From: Marivivens donghaensis
GTDB taxonomy: Bacteria; Pseudomonadota; Alphaproteobacteria; Rhodobacterales; Rhodobacteraceae
DNA: 64,000 nucleotides
NCBI RefSeq assembly: GCF_030410045.1
Contig: NZ_JAUFRA010000006.1
Span: forward strand, 62,001-126,000
Direction: 5' to 3'
The notes under the pieces were generated by a model. It ran no database searches and had not been told where the DNA came from. It saw only the letters and a program-made list of their open reading frames with translations. Positions 40,761-49,907 of the stretch are shown here, in pieces. The position numbers and the translations under genes were made by a program. The stretch's first letter is position 1; every line of letters begins with the position of its first letter.

Positions 40761-40895
40761 TTAGCCGTTAATCAGAGCAAGCAACACCAGTGCGACAATG
40801 CAGATCGTCGCGACGCGGGTTGAGAATTTTACGAAGCCTTCAAAGGTTGCTTCGTGTGTGCTGGCGTCCATGGTGCCGTGCTTGTGTTCAGCCAT
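40761..40895 (-). CDS. aa3-type cytochrome c oxidase subunit IV
   Basis: The 44 residues MAEHKHGTMDASTHEATFEG followed by a single helix (VKFSTRVATICIVALVLLAL) match the small subunit IV of Rhodobacterales aa3 oxidases, which wraps the core but has no known redox role. A strong site (GAAGGAGCC) lies before ATG 40895. It is not near the other oxidase genes, as is usual for this subunit. Confidence 0.88.
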   Translation of the reverse strand: MAEHKHGTMDASTHEATFEGFVKFSTRVATICIVALVLLALING

Positions 40896-40976
40896 GTGAG
40901 GCTCCTTCTCGAATTCTGTTCGCTTTGCGCGTGGATAGACGATTCAATTCTGTCTGTCACGATGTCAAAATGTCCA

Positions 40977-41444
40977 TCATGCCGTCGTTTCGAGGTCTTT
41001 CGCCAATTCAAACCCGATCCGCGTGGGCTCTGCTTGCTCGGTTGGTTTCGGAAGGGCCATCAACATGACGTTCAGTTGAGCCACGTGTTGGATCAATTGA
41101 GTGCGCGTGCCCGTTTCGGTGCTGCCGTAGAACGTCACGATATCAGGGTCGAAATACCCCAAACCTTCAATCCGCATCACGCCTGCGTCCGAGCCAGTAA
41201 AGCCCATCGCAACCTCTTGGTCCGCATCAAGCTGCTTTTCGAAGTTCTGAATATACAGGATCAGGCGTTCGTAGGCCCACCGCGCTGCGCTTTTCTCTTC
41301 TCCATTACCTTGAAGATTGGATGGGATCTGCGTCGGTGCTGCGGACTTTGCATTAGGACTGAGATGGACCTCATGAAGTGCGGGTAGGACTGCGTTCTCG
41401 GCATATTCCGCCGAAGTTTCGATTGTGTCGGAAAGTTCGCTCAT
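40977..41444 (-). CDS. DUF6173-like protein
   Basis: The 155-residue protein has a variable N-terminus and a conserved core: RWAYERLILYIQNFEKQLDADQEVAMGF, then RIEGLGYFDPDIVTFYG and RTQLIQHVAQLNVMLMALP. This resembles DUF6173. No signal or membrane helix is present, so it is probably cytoplasmic; function is unknown. ATG 41444 is chosen with GGGGG before it; ATG 41456 and 41471 are in frame. Confidence 0.6.
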   Translation of the reverse strand: MSELSDTIETSAEYAENAVLPALHEVHLSPNAKSAAPTQIPSNLQGNGEEKSAARWAYERLILYIQNFEKQLDADQEVAMGFTGSDAGVMRIEGLGYFDPDIVTFYGSTETGTRTQLIQHVAQLNVMLMALPKPTEQAEPTRIGFELAKDLETTA

Positions 41445-41492
41445 TGGTGCCCCCATTGTCAGAGGTAACACTAGCCTTCTCTGCCCAGAGGT

Positions 41493-42530
41493 CTAGACCC
41501 GTTGCCAGAGCCACGCGCCATCGGGCCCCATTTCACGGGTCACTCGACCTTGTTTCAAAAGGTGATTGAGATGGGCAACCGTTTCGACAAAGGCCAGTCC
41601 GTATTGATCGCCAGTAATTTCGCGCTTGAACAGCGGGATAAAGCAGTCACCGCCAACACGGGGTGTCGATAGGTGTTCCTCGATGCGATTTAGCGCACCT
41701 TCGTGGTTTTCGATCAATTGCTGAAGCCGAGTGGGCAGTCCGTAGTAAGGCAATTTGTGCCCACCCAGAACGAAATGCTCATGGCTGGCAATCTGCGCGA
41801 ACTGACGGCAGGATCGCAGCCATTCGCCCAATGGATCGGCGTCAGGCTCTGTCGGGTAGACGCCGATATTCGGGCTAATGGATGGCAGCAGTTGATCGCC
41901 ACCCAGAACGAGGGCGTCATCGCGGCTCCAGAACGTTGCGTGTTCTGGTGCGTGGCCGTCGCCCATCCGTATGTCCCACGTGCGCCCACCCATGGTGATC
42001 GTCTCACCATCGCAAATGCGCGTGTAACCTGCGGGTAGCGGTAAAACGCAGTCGGAAAAGTTAAACGGACGTTCCGTTTCGCGCTGCTTAAGAACCTCGG
42101 CCGCCATGCCGTTCCGCCGATAAAATGCGAGGTTATGGGCCGAGTAGTTGGATTGCTCATCCATGGTGAGCATACGCGTCAAAAGGTAAGCCGTGCGGGG
42201 CATGACAAGTTCCGCCCCGAGGCCCGTCAGCCATCCAGCCAAACCCACATGGTCGGGGTGGTGGTGGGTCAGGACGACCCGCGTGATTGGCTTGCCAGCC
42301 AGAGACCCTGCCATCGCGGCTTCCATCGCGGCACGACATTTCCGCGTGTTGATGCCGGCATCAATGAGCGTCCAGCTATCGCCTTCGTCCAGCGCGTAGA
42401 CGTTTACATGGTCGAGAGCCATCGGCAGCGGAAGGCGAATCCATAGGACGCCTTCCGCTACTTCGATAGCCGCACCATTTTCGGGCGGTGTTTCGTGCGG
42501 GTAGCGGATCAGGCTCTTGCTGCCGTCCAT
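41493..42530 (-). CDS. MBL-fold metallohydrolase
   Basis: The protein (345 aa) belongs to the metallo-beta-lactamase superfamily. The metal motif is LTHHHPDHVGLAGWL (HxHxDH), further ligands come in MGDGHAPEHATFW and VLGGDQLLPSI, and GGHKLPYYG follows. The C-terminal part resembles MBL proteins with a wing-like helical domain. The start codon overlaps the acyl-CoA dehydrogenase stop (TGATG), so the two genes are coupled. It may hydrolyse a thioester from that pathway; this is inference. Confidence 0.87.
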   Translation of the reverse strand: MDGSKSLIRYPHETPPENGAAIEVAEGVLWIRLPLPMALDHVNVYALDEGDSWTLIDAGINTRKCRAAMEAAMAGSLAGKPITRVVLTHHHPDHVGLAGWLTGLGAELVMPRTAYLLTRMLTMDEQSNYSAHNLAFYRRNGMAAEVLKQRETERPFNFSDCVLPLPAGYTRICDGETITMGGRTWDIRMGDGHAPEHATFWSRDDALVLGGDQLLPSISPNIGVYPTEPDADPLGEWLRSCRQFAQIASHEHFVLGGHKLPYYGLPTRLQQLIENHEGALNRIEEHLSTPRVGGDCFIPLFKREITGDQYGLAFVETVAHLNHLLKQGRVTREMGPDGAWLWQRV

Positions 42531-44230
42531 CACGCTGCCAGATCGTCTGGCGAGATCGCCATAAGATCATCGCTACCTTCGCGCACGTGGGCGCACAGGC
42601 TCACATGTTCGGGCAGCAGGCGTTTGATGTAGAATGCCGCCAGTTTCTTGCGGGTTTCGTCGCCCTTAAGAGCCGCGGTCAGGTGGTAGTGGCCACCCAG
42701 CACACGAGCGAAGGCGCGCAGATAAGGAACGGACACGGCAAAGCGATCCGTCATGTCTTGGCCAACCAACCATTCCGTTGTCTCGCGCAGGGTTTCTGCA
42801 GATTGCCAGACAGCTTCGGCGAGTTCGGGGAGGCTCGCTTTTGCGGCATCTGCACCTGCTTCGACCTCGTCGAGTAGGCGATAGGCCGCATCACCGCCGT
42901 CCATCATTTTACGGCCAACGAGGTCCATGGCTTGAATGCCGTTGGTGCCTTCATAAATCGCGGTCACACGAACATCGCGCAAATACTGGGCTGCACCTGT
43001 TTCTTCGACAAAACCCATGCCGCCGTGAACTTGGATGCCCGTATTGGCCACATCAATGCCAACATCTGTTCCGAACGCCTTTGCAATCGGGGTGAGTAGG
43101 GCCGCGCGGGCCTTCCATTTCTCGTCGTTCGTCGCGATGCCCATGTCAATCGCGGTGCCACACGCCAGTGCAATCGTGCGTGCGGTAAAGATTTCGGCCT
43201 TCATCGTTGCCAACATACGGCGCACATCGGGGTGTTCGACGATGGTGCCAGTGCCGCCAACTTTACCCTGTTTGCGGTCCATCGCGTAGGCCAAAGCAGC
43301 TTGATACGCGGCTTCGGCGATCCCGATCCCTTGGGTGCCGACACCCAAACGCGCGTTGTTCATCATGGTAAACATCGCAGCCATGCCACCGTTTTCGGGG
43401 CCGACCAACCAGCCACGCGCACCTTCATAGCTCATTACAGCAGTTGGCGAACCGTGAAGACCGAGTTTGTGTTCGAGGCTCACAACGCGCAGGTTATTGC
43501 GTTCACCCAAAGTGCCGTCCGCGTTCGGGATGAATTTGGGAACGATAAAGAGGCTGATGCCTTTGGTGCCAGGAACACCATCGGGCAAGCGGGCCAAAAC
43601 AAGGTGGCAGATGTTTTCGCTGAAATCACTATCACCCCAAGTGATGTAGATTTTCTGCCCCGTGATCGCAAAGCTGCCGTCGCCCAGCGGTTCCGCTTTG
43701 GATGACAGCGCGCCAACGTCAGAACCAGCTTGCGGTTCGGTCAGGTTCATCGTCCCTGTCCATTCGCCCGAAATCAGTTTCGGCAAATACAGTTCTTTGA
43801 TCTCATCGCTTGCGTGATGTTCCAGCGCTTCAATCTGGCCTTGGGTCAGGAGCGGATTGAGGTGGAGGGACAGACAAGCACCCGACAGCATGTCATTGAT
43901 TGCTGTGCCGATCGTAACCGGAAGCCCCATGCCGCCGTGTTCTGGGTTCGCACAAACGCCAATCCAGCCTCCTTCGGCGATGGCAGAAAAGGCCTCAGCG
44001 AAACCGGGGGAGGTGCGAACGATGCCGTTCTCCAGCTTTGCAGGGTGCAGATCACCATTGCGCTGGACGGGATAGATGACCTCATCACAGAGCTTGCCCG
44101 CTTCGCCTAGGATTGCGTCGACCAGATCAGGTGTGGCCTCTTCGTATTTGTCTGTTTGCGCAAGAGCGTCAAAATCGACAATGTGATCCATGATGAACCG
44201 AAAATCGGAAACGGGGCTACGATACGGCAT
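42530..44230 (-). CDS. acyl-CoA dehydrogenase, long form (FadE/DmdC-like)
   Basis: The protein (566 aa) oxidises an acyl-CoA to the enoyl-CoA with FAD, passing electrons to ETF (the ETF-QO gene is at 35551). NLTEPQAGSDVGAL is the FAD/substrate loop, GQKIYITWGDSDFSENICHLVLARL follows, and NARLGVGTQGIGIAEAAYQ and YEGTNGIQAMDLVGRKM are conserved family segments. The roughly 170-residue C-terminal extension places it with the 3-methylmercaptopropionyl-CoA dehydrogenase (DmdC)-type group common in roseobacters. The exact substrate cannot be decided. ATG 44230 follows AAGGA. Confidence 0.9.
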   Translation of the reverse strand: MPYRSPVSDFRFIMDHIVDFDALAQTDKYEEATPDLVDAILGEAGKLCDEVIYPVQRNGDLHPAKLENGIVRTSPGFAEAFSAIAEGGWIGVCANPEHGGMGLPVTIGTAINDMLSGACLSLHLNPLLTQGQIEALEHHASDEIKELYLPKLISGEWTGTMNLTEPQAGSDVGALSSKAEPLGDGSFAITGQKIYITWGDSDFSENICHLVLARLPDGVPGTKGISLFIVPKFIPNADGTLGERNNLRVVSLEHKLGLHGSPTAVMSYEGARGWLVGPENGGMAAMFTMMNNARLGVGTQGIGIAEAAYQAALAYAMDRKQGKVGGTGTIVEHPDVRRMLATMKAEIFTARTIALACGTAIDMGIATNDEKWKARAALLTPIAKAFGTDVGIDVANTGIQVHGGMGFVEETGAAQYLRDVRVTAIYEGTNGIQAMDLVGRKMMDGGDAAYRLLDEVEAGADAAKASLPELAEAVWQSAETLRETTEWLVGQDMTDRFAVSVPYLRAFARVLGGHYHLTAALKGDETRKKLAAFYIKRLLPEHVSLCAHVREGSDDLMAISPDDLAA

Positions 44231-44338
44231 CTGATGTCCTTCACTTCACGGGATTGGCCAAAGAATGGTCAGTCTATTCCACTTTATCAAAGAGTAGGGT
44301 AGCCATGCCCTCCGACCCCGCAACTGAAACGCAGCGTC

Positions 44339-45286
44339 ATGACCACCGTTAAGACCATACTACTTTCGTCCAAAAGTGATGATTTGACCCGTGCCGCCCA
44401 GATTTGGCGTGACGGAGGGCTGGTCGCGTTCCCAACGGAAACGGTTTACGGGCTCGGCGCAGATGCGCGAAACGATCACGCCGTTGCGCAGATTTACGCG
44501 GCCAAAGGGCGCCCGTCGTTTAACCCCTTGATTGTGCACGTTCCTGATGTGGAAACGGCCCGTCGCTATGTGATCTTCTCTGCAGAAGCTGAGGTTCTGG
44601 CCGCTCAATTTTGGCCCGGCGCTTTGACGTTGGTTCTGCCGTTGCGGGCAGATGCGGGTATTTCACCCCTAGTTACTGCGGGCCTTGAAACGTTAGCGAT
44701 CCGTGTGCCTCAAGGTGATGTTGCACAGGGTGTTCTGCGCAGCTTTGACGGACCTGTTGCTGCCCCATCGGCGAACCCATCGGGTCGCGTCAGCCCGACA
44801 TCGGCGTCCCACGTCATCGCAGGATTGTCTGGCCGTATTGATGCGGTCATCGATGGTGGACAATGCGGTGTTGGCGTCGAGTCCACAATTGTCGGCTGTG
44901 TCGGTGAACCCGCGTTGTTACGTTTGGGCGGTGTCCCTGCTGAGGCTATTGAGGCCGCGCTGAGCCGTCCCTTGGTCCCTGCGGGAGAGGGAATCGTCGC
45001 GCCGGGGCAACTCGCGTCACATTATGCGCCCGAAGGCACCATGCGATTGAACGTCACTGACCCACAGCCAGACGAAACCCTTCTGGGATTCGGCCCAATA
45101 GATGGCGCGTCACTGTCGTTGTCTGAAACGGGTGATTTGGTCGAAGCAGCCGCGAACCTCTTTGCGTGCCTGCATCAACTGAACGCACTCGGGGCCGCAA
45201 AAATCGCCGTGTCGCCTGTGCCTGACGTTGGGCTGGGTCGCGCGATCAATGATCGCCTTGCTCGCGCAGCTGCCCCACGGGACTAA
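44339..45286 (+). CDS. L-threonylcarbamoyladenylate synthase (TsaC/Sua5 type)
   Basis: This 315-residue enzyme makes threonylcarbamoyl-AMP for tRNA t6A37. The YrdC domain has GGLVAFPTETVYGLGADARN, YAAKGRPSFNPLIVHV, FWPGALTLVLPL, RVPQGDVAQGVL and PSANPSGRVSPTSASHV. A roughly 110-residue C-terminal Sua5 domain follows (LPASHYAPEGTMRL-type sequence near SHYAPEG). The long form suggests Sua5. The start ATG 44339 lies 108 bases from the divergent dehydrogenase gene. Confidence 0.93.
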   Translation: MTTVKTILLSSKSDDLTRAAQIWRDGGLVAFPTETVYGLGADARNDHAVAQIYAAKGRPSFNPLIVHVPDVETARRYVIFSAEAEVLAAQFWPGALTLVLPLRADAGISPLVTAGLETLAIRVPQGDVAQGVLRSFDGPVAAPSANPSGRVSPTSASHVIAGLSGRIDAVIDGGQCGVGVESTIVGCVGEPALLRLGGVPAEAIEAALSRPLVPAGEGIVAPGQLASHYAPEGTMRLNVTDPQPDETLLGFGPIDGASLSLSETGDLVEAAANLFACLHQLNALGAAKIAVSPVPDVGLGRAINDRLARAAAPRD

Positions 45287-45293
45287 CGCAATC

Positions 45294-45620
45294 TCAGCCG
45301 AGGTTGTTCTTTTCGATATACATCCGAAGCTCTTCGGCCTCGTGACGCGCATCGCGTAGGCCGTCCATGGCTGCGCGCAACTCTGCCTCGGTCTGTGCCA
45401 GTTGGTTGGTGATCTCTGCCTCGCGCTGTTGCAGGTAGGTGATCGCCTGATCGCGGGTTTCTTCGGCTTCGTGCAGGGCCTGCGCCATGCGGTCCAATTC
45501 ACCGATTTCGGCCTTAGTCACGCGAGTAAAGCGGTTGATCAGCCAGCTTGCGAACCATCCCAAAGAGAAGGCCACAAACAGGATGACTGCCGTTGCAAAG
45601 ATAAGCTCGGTTCTGTTCAT
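45294..45620 (-). CDS. small membrane-anchored coiled-coil protein
   Basis: The 108-residue protein has one N-terminal helix (about 7-27: LIFATAVILFVAFSLGWFAS) and a long charged coiled coil after it (EIGELDRMAQALHEAEETRD onward). It lies 10 bases after the OmpA-family gene on the same strand, so they are likely co-transcribed. No enzymatic motif is visible. A cell-envelope link is inferred from the neighbour. Confidence 0.72.
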   Translation of the reverse strand: MNRTELIFATAVILFVAFSLGWFASWLINRFTRVTKAEIGELDRMAQALHEAEETRDQAITYLQQREAEITNQLAQTEAELRAAMDGLRDARHEAEELRMYIEKNNLG

Positions 45621-45630
45621 GACGTGTCCC

Positions 45631-47544
45631 TTATTCGGCGGCTTGGTCGGCGGGCGCGCTCTCGGTCACGGGCGCGGTTTCGTCGGTTGGTGTTTCGGTC
45701 GCATCAGGCTCCGCTGTAGCGTCCTCGGTCGGTTCGGGCTGAACCAAGTGGAATTCGATACGGCGGTTTGCTTCGCGGCCTTCTTCGGTGTCGTTATCGG
45801 CGATCGGATCGGCCTCACCGTACCCCTTGGCTGTGAAGCTAGAAGTGATGATGCGGCGCATACGCAGCGCTGACACAACAGATTCGGCGCGATTCTGGCT
45901 GAGCCTTGCGTTCATCTCTTCGCTGCCTTGGCTATCGGTATAGCCAGCGATTTCGAGTTCAATATCGACGCACTGGCTTAGGATTTCCGCGATGTCGTCC
46001 ATCACAGGAAGCGTGTCAGTGGTGAGCGTCGCAGAGCCAGGATCAAAGGTAATTTTGCGATTTTCGGTGACGACATTGATTTGTGCAACGCAGTCTTCGG
46101 ACGACGGTGTTTCCACGACGAGGTCAAGCTGCGGTACATATTCGACATCGACACTAAAGGTCGCGTCCGACCCAAACTTCTCGACCAAAAGGCCCGAAAT
46201 ATTGGCAGAGGCTTCTTCGTCACCAGTTTGACCAGTGATCAAAATCGTGTCGGATTGGATGGTCACGGTACCGTTCGACAGGTTCGACAATGCATCTAAG
46301 CCAGCCAGAACGCGGACTTGCCATCCAGCGGGCAGTCCCTCGCTGTCGACCAACGTGCCCATGATGACCTCATCACCAGCGAATTTTGCTCTCGCGTAGT
46401 TTTCGATAACCATGTTTGTCAGGTCATCTGGCACGCGGCCGCTGAGGTCCAGTTTGGAGTCTTCGCTCAGTGTCGCAATGAATTGCTCGGGACCATCGTC
46501 GCCATTTTCCGTCGTAGTCGGTAGATGGGCTGTGAGTGCGAATAACTCAGGCAGAGCGTTGTCCAAACGGCCGATGACGTCGTCGAAAGTCGCTTGATCT
46601 GTATTAACTGGCGCGGTCACGGTGACGTCGGCGTCCGAAACGGTCAGTGTCCCGCCGCCCAGCTCGCCCAACGCATTGATCGATTGCGAAACAGCGTCGC
46701 CCCACGTGCGCGATGGAACGCCCAAAGCCAAGGTGCACGAATCGCGCCCCTCGTAGCCGTTTGCATGGGCTGCCGTCAGGATTTTATCGCGCGACGCTGC
46801 CGTATCTGCTGTGCAGGCTTCAAACCGTGCGCCGTTTTCGTCGATGATGAAGCGCGTGATGTAGGGCGACACAACGGGACGCGGTGCGGTGATTGTCAGA
46901 GCAAGTGCTACATTGTCCGGTTTTAGCGACCTGATCCGTTGCTCTAGATCGCGTCGTTGATCGCCACTGTCTGCGCTGGCGTTGATTGTCACTGACCCAG
47001 CACTGACCGAGATTTTAGAGCGAGGAAGAACCTCCAGCGCCCGCAGAGCAAAGTTTACAGCGCTCCGCCAGCCTTCTGGAACAGGATAATCCGCACCCTC
47101 GAGGAGGTCCGTCACAGTGCTGCCCTTTGCAGCGGTCGCGATACGGCCATTCAGGTTCTGCCGATCCGTTGACGCGGGGATAAGCCCAATCAGCGATACG
47201 CCGCTGTCGTTGCGCAGGATTTCGATGGCAAAATCTGGGGCCTCAATGCCGGTCTGATTGGCAACGCCCATGTTGCTGATCACGCGACTTGCATCAACCA
47301 CACCACCTGCCGCGTTCACAGCCCGCAGGCGGAACACTTCGTCAGGGGCTTCGCCTTCTAGGACGACCTGCAAGCCGTCGCCGATCACCCGAACCCAACC
47401 CAGATCAGCATCGAGCAGGGCTTCTTGAACGGCGAGCGTGGATTTGTCTTCGAGAAGGTGCACGGCACTCTGCGCGCCCAAGGTTGCAATCAGTGCAGCC
47501 ACTCCGAAGGTGCCGACGCGAATGAAAACCGAGGATAGACGCAT
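45631..47544 (-). CDS. OmpA-family protein with internal BON-like repeats
   Basis: This 637-residue protein starts with an N-terminal helix (about 7-28), probably an uncleaved anchor or signal. A BON-like section follows (about 45-95). Three repeats of roughly 34 residues, each starting with a Trp and carrying W...V....L.AL..L..G....V.....I, occur near 159-192, 281-314 and 408-441. The C-terminal OmpA domain (about 498-610) has ITFDPGSATLTTDTLPVMDDI, AGYTDSQGSEEMNARLSQNR and EEGREANRRIEFHL, binding peptidoglycan. An acidic Pro/Glu/Thr tail ends it. ATG 47544 is the start. Confidence 0.85.
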   Translation of the reverse strand: MRLSSVFIRVGTFGVAALIATLGAQSAVHLLEDKSTLAVQEALLDADLGWVRVIGDGLQVVLEGEAPDEVFRLRAVNAAGGVVDASRVISNMGVANQTGIEAPDFAIEILRNDSGVSLIGLIPASTDRQNLNGRIATAAKGSTVTDLLEGADYPVPEGWRSAVNFALRALEVLPRSKISVSAGSVTINASADSGDQRRDLEQRIRSLKPDNVALALTITAPRPVVSPYITRFIIDENGARFEACTADTAASRDKILTAAHANGYEGRDSCTLALGVPSRTWGDAVSQSINALGELGGGTLTVSDADVTVTAPVNTDQATFDDVIGRLDNALPELFALTAHLPTTTENGDDGPEQFIATLSEDSKLDLSGRVPDDLTNMVIENYARAKFAGDEVIMGTLVDSEGLPAGWQVRVLAGLDALSNLSNGTVTIQSDTILITGQTGDEEASANISGLLVEKFGSDATFSVDVEYVPQLDLVVETPSSEDCVAQINVVTENRKITFDPGSATLTTDTLPVMDDIAEILSQCVDIELEIAGYTDSQGSEEMNARLSQNRAESVVSALRMRRIITSSFTAKGYGEADPIADNDTEEGREANRRIEFHLVQPEPTEDATAEPDATETPTDETAPVTESAPADQAAE

Positions 47545-47604
47545 ATGTAGGGCGGCTCTTTTTTGAATTTCGTATTGTCTAGGCCCTACAGCCCAAAGGT
47601 GCAA

Positions 47605-48564
47605 TCAAAGTAAAACCGCGCAGGCGAAAAACAGCACAGGAATGAGCCCAGTATCGCGGTTAGATCTGAAAAGTTTCAACAAAATGGCGTTGTCGTCAGA
47701 ATTGAAACGTGTGAGCTGCCACATCAAGTGCCAGCCCATCGCCCACACGCCACAAACTGCTACCACCAGAGATAGCATTGAACGGTCGATCGTGGCCAGA
47801 ACGGCAGCAGAACCCAGCAGCGCAACGGTCGCGATTAGGAACCAACGGAGCCACATTGCGGAGCGATCCCCAAACAGACGAGCGGTCGATTTCACGCCGA
47901 TCAGAGCATCGTCTTCGGTGTCTTGATGGGCGTAGATCGTGTCATAAAACAGCGTCCATGCGATGCCGCCGAGATACAACAGGACAGGCGGCCAACCCAG
48001 TGATCCCGTGTGCGCGGCCCAGCCCATGAGCGCGCCCCAGTTGAACGCGATGCCGAGGAACACTTGAGGCCACCACGTAAACCGTTTTGCGAAGGGATAG
48101 ACCAGGACAGGGACAATCGACACGACACCGAGGGCGATCGTGAAGGTGTTAAAGCTGACGAGGATACCGAGCGAAATAAGCGCCTGAAGCCCCATCCAGA
48201 GGGCTGCCTTCTTCGGGGTGACTTGGCCTGACGGGATCGGGCGGGACCGTGTTCGTGCAACTGCCGCGTCAAAGTCCCGATCTGTGATGTCATTCCACGT
48301 GCAGCCCGCGCCACGCATCAAAAACGCCCCGACCGCGCAACTGACGGCAATCCAGAGGTCGAATACACCAACGCTGTTTGTGTGCAGAATGGCGAGCGCA
48401 AGGCTCCACCAACAGGGCAAGAGCAAGAGCCAAGTCCCGATGGGCCGATCCGCGCGAGATAGCCTGAGGTAGGGGCGGGTCCATGCGGGTGCTAGCGTGT
48501 CGACCCAATTGCCTTTCACCGCATCGGCTACTGTGCCCTCTGGCATTTGGTCGGTGTCGCTCAT
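47605..48564 (-). CDS. ubiA: 4-hydroxybenzoate polyprenyltransferase
   Basis: This 319-residue membrane protein joins the polyprenyl chain to 4-hydroxybenzoate in ubiquinone synthesis. Motif 1 is GAGCTWNDITDRDFDAAVARTRSRPI (N-D-x3-D), motif 2 is YDTIYAHQDTEDDALIGVKST (DTxYAxxDxxDD). Seven to nine helices lie around them. ATG 48564 is only 12 bases from the divergent rsmE ATG. Its 3' neighbour, the OmpA-family gene, starts 60 bases later. The polyprenyl chain source could be the synthase at 31904. Confidence 0.95.
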   Translation of the reverse strand: MSDTDQMPEGTVADAVKGNWVDTLAPAWTRPYLRLSRADRPIGTWLLLLPCWWSLALAILHTNSVGVFDLWIAVSCAVGAFLMRGAGCTWNDITDRDFDAAVARTRSRPIPSGQVTPKKAALWMGLQALISLGILVSFNTFTIALGVVSIVPVLVYPFAKRFTWWPQVFLGIAFNWGALMGWAAHTGSLGWPPVLLYLGGIAWTLFYDTIYAHQDTEDDALIGVKSTARLFGDRSAMWLRWFLIATVALLGSAAVLATIDRSMLSLVVAVCGVWAMGWHLMWQLTRFNSDDNAILLKLFRSNRDTGLIPVLFFACAVLL

Positions 48565-48576
48565 ATTGTCCGCCCC

Positions 48577-49296
48577 ATGGCATCTAAAGTTCGGCTCTAT
48601 GTAGAACAGGCCCTTGATGAAGGGCAAACCGTCTCTCTTGAAAAAGAGCAGGCTCATTACCTTTTTGGCGTGATGCGTTTGACCGAAGGCACAGTCGTGT
48701 CGCTGTTCAACGGTCGTGACGGCGAATGGGATGCAGAGGTTGCGCGGGCAGGTAAAAAGGCGGGATCGCTCGTGTGCGTGTTGCAGACAAAGCCCCTGCA
48801 AATGCCGCCTGACCTCTGGTTCTATTTTGCGCCGATCAAAAAAGACCGCACAGATTTCATCGTCGAGAAAGCAGCAGAGATGGGCGCGGCGCGGATCATC
48901 CCTGTTCAAACCGACTTTACCAACTCTGGGCGTGTGAATGTAGAACGCTTGCAAGCCCACGCGCTTGAGGCGGCAGAGCAGTGCGGCGGCACCTATGTCC
49001 CCGAGGTTGGGGAGATGGAAAAACTGTCCAAGGTGCTCGACCATTGGGACGAAAGCCGACAGTTGATGTTCTGTGACGAAGCGCTGGTTGGTGCCCAAGA
49101 GGTTCTGACTGGTGCTGGCAAGGGCCCATGGGCGATTTTGATCGGACCAGAAGGCGGGTTTTCCGAGGCAGAGCGCACACGTCTGAAATCTAAACCCTAT
49201 GCGCATTCCGTCAGCCTCGGTCCGCGCATTCTGCGAGCCGACACCGCTGCCGTTGCCGCCCTTACGGTTTGGCAGCAGCTATTGGGCGATTGGTAA
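48577..49296 (+). CDS. rsmE: 16S rRNA (uracil-1498-N3)-methyltransferase
   Basis: The 239-residue SPOUT-fold enzyme methylates 16S rRNA U1498. RLYVEQALDEGQTVSLEKEQ at the N-terminus is the PUA-like part. AEMGAARIIPVQTDFTN and the knot segment WAILIGPEGGFSEAERTRLKS with LGPRILRADTAAVAAL are hallmarks of RsmE. ATG 48577 is 12 bases from the divergent ubiA ATG, so any promoter must lie within ubiA. No SD is seen in the gap. Confidence 0.95.
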   Translation: MASKVRLYVEQALDEGQTVSLEKEQAHYLFGVMRLTEGTVVSLFNGRDGEWDAEVARAGKKAGSLVCVLQTKPLQMPPDLWFYFAPIKKDRTDFIVEKAAEMGAARIIPVQTDFTNSGRVNVERLQAHALEAAEQCGGTYVPEVGEMEKLSKVLDHWDESRQLMFCDEALVGAQEVLTGAGKGPWAILIGPEGGFSEAERTRLKSKPYAHSVSLGPRILRADTAAVAALTVWQQLLGDW

Positions 49297-49299
49297 GAC

Positions 49300-49833
49300 A
49301 TGGCAAACCTGATCCGGCCCGAAGCCAAGGCGGCGCTGCTACGTCATCAGCAAACCATCATGGGTGGCGCAATCGTTGCGATTGGCCTGTGGCTCGCGTC
49401 TTTTAGCTTTGGGATCGTCCTTTGGTTCGCTTATGCGGTCACTCTGGTCGGTTTCGTTGTGGCTATCGATGGGCTTCGTCGGGCACGGTTTAGCAAAGCG
49501 GCCTCAGGTGACGGTCCGGGGATCGTCGAGATTGACGAACGTCGGATTTCTTGGATGTCGGCGCATTTTGGCGGGGCCGTAGATATGGACCTGCTGAAAA
49601 TGGTCGAGGTTCAGGTGACTGCGGGCGCAAAGGCGCTTTGGATTTTCACCCAGACGGACGGCCAGAGGTTGGCTGTGCCATCTGCGGCTCAGGGCGCTGA
49701 GAAACTTATCGATGCGCTTGCGGCGCTAAAAGGGTTCGATTTCGCAACGGCCCTCAAGGCGCTAGAGGCGAAAAAAGAACAACGTTTTGTGCTTTGGCGC
49801 GCAGGTGATTTGCACGTGGAAAAACAGGTCTGA
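49300..49833 (+). CDS. two-helix membrane protein of unknown function
   Basis: The 177-residue protein has two helices (about 20-40 and 43-60) and then a roughly 110-residue cytoplasmic part: GPGIVEIDERRISWMSAHFGGAVDMDLL, then KMVEVQVTAGAKALWIFTQTDGQRLAVP. That segment reads like a PH-like barrel. It starts 3 bases after the rsmE stop and is probably co-transcribed. The family is present in other Rhodobacterales, with unknown role; that is from memory. Confidence 0.7.
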   Translation: MANLIRPEAKAALLRHQQTIMGGAIVAIGLWLASFSFGIVLWFAYAVTLVGFVVAIDGLRRARFSKAASGDGPGIVEIDERRISWMSAHFGGAVDMDLLKMVEVQVTAGAKALWIFTQTDGQRLAVPSAAQGAEKLIDALAALKGFDFATALKALEAKKEQRFVLWRAGDLHVEKQV

Positions 49834-49907
49834 CCATCCCTTGACTTGACCCGCTAACAAGTCCACCTCAAAGCTTCATTACGAATTCAACAGATCGAGG
49901 CGACCCC

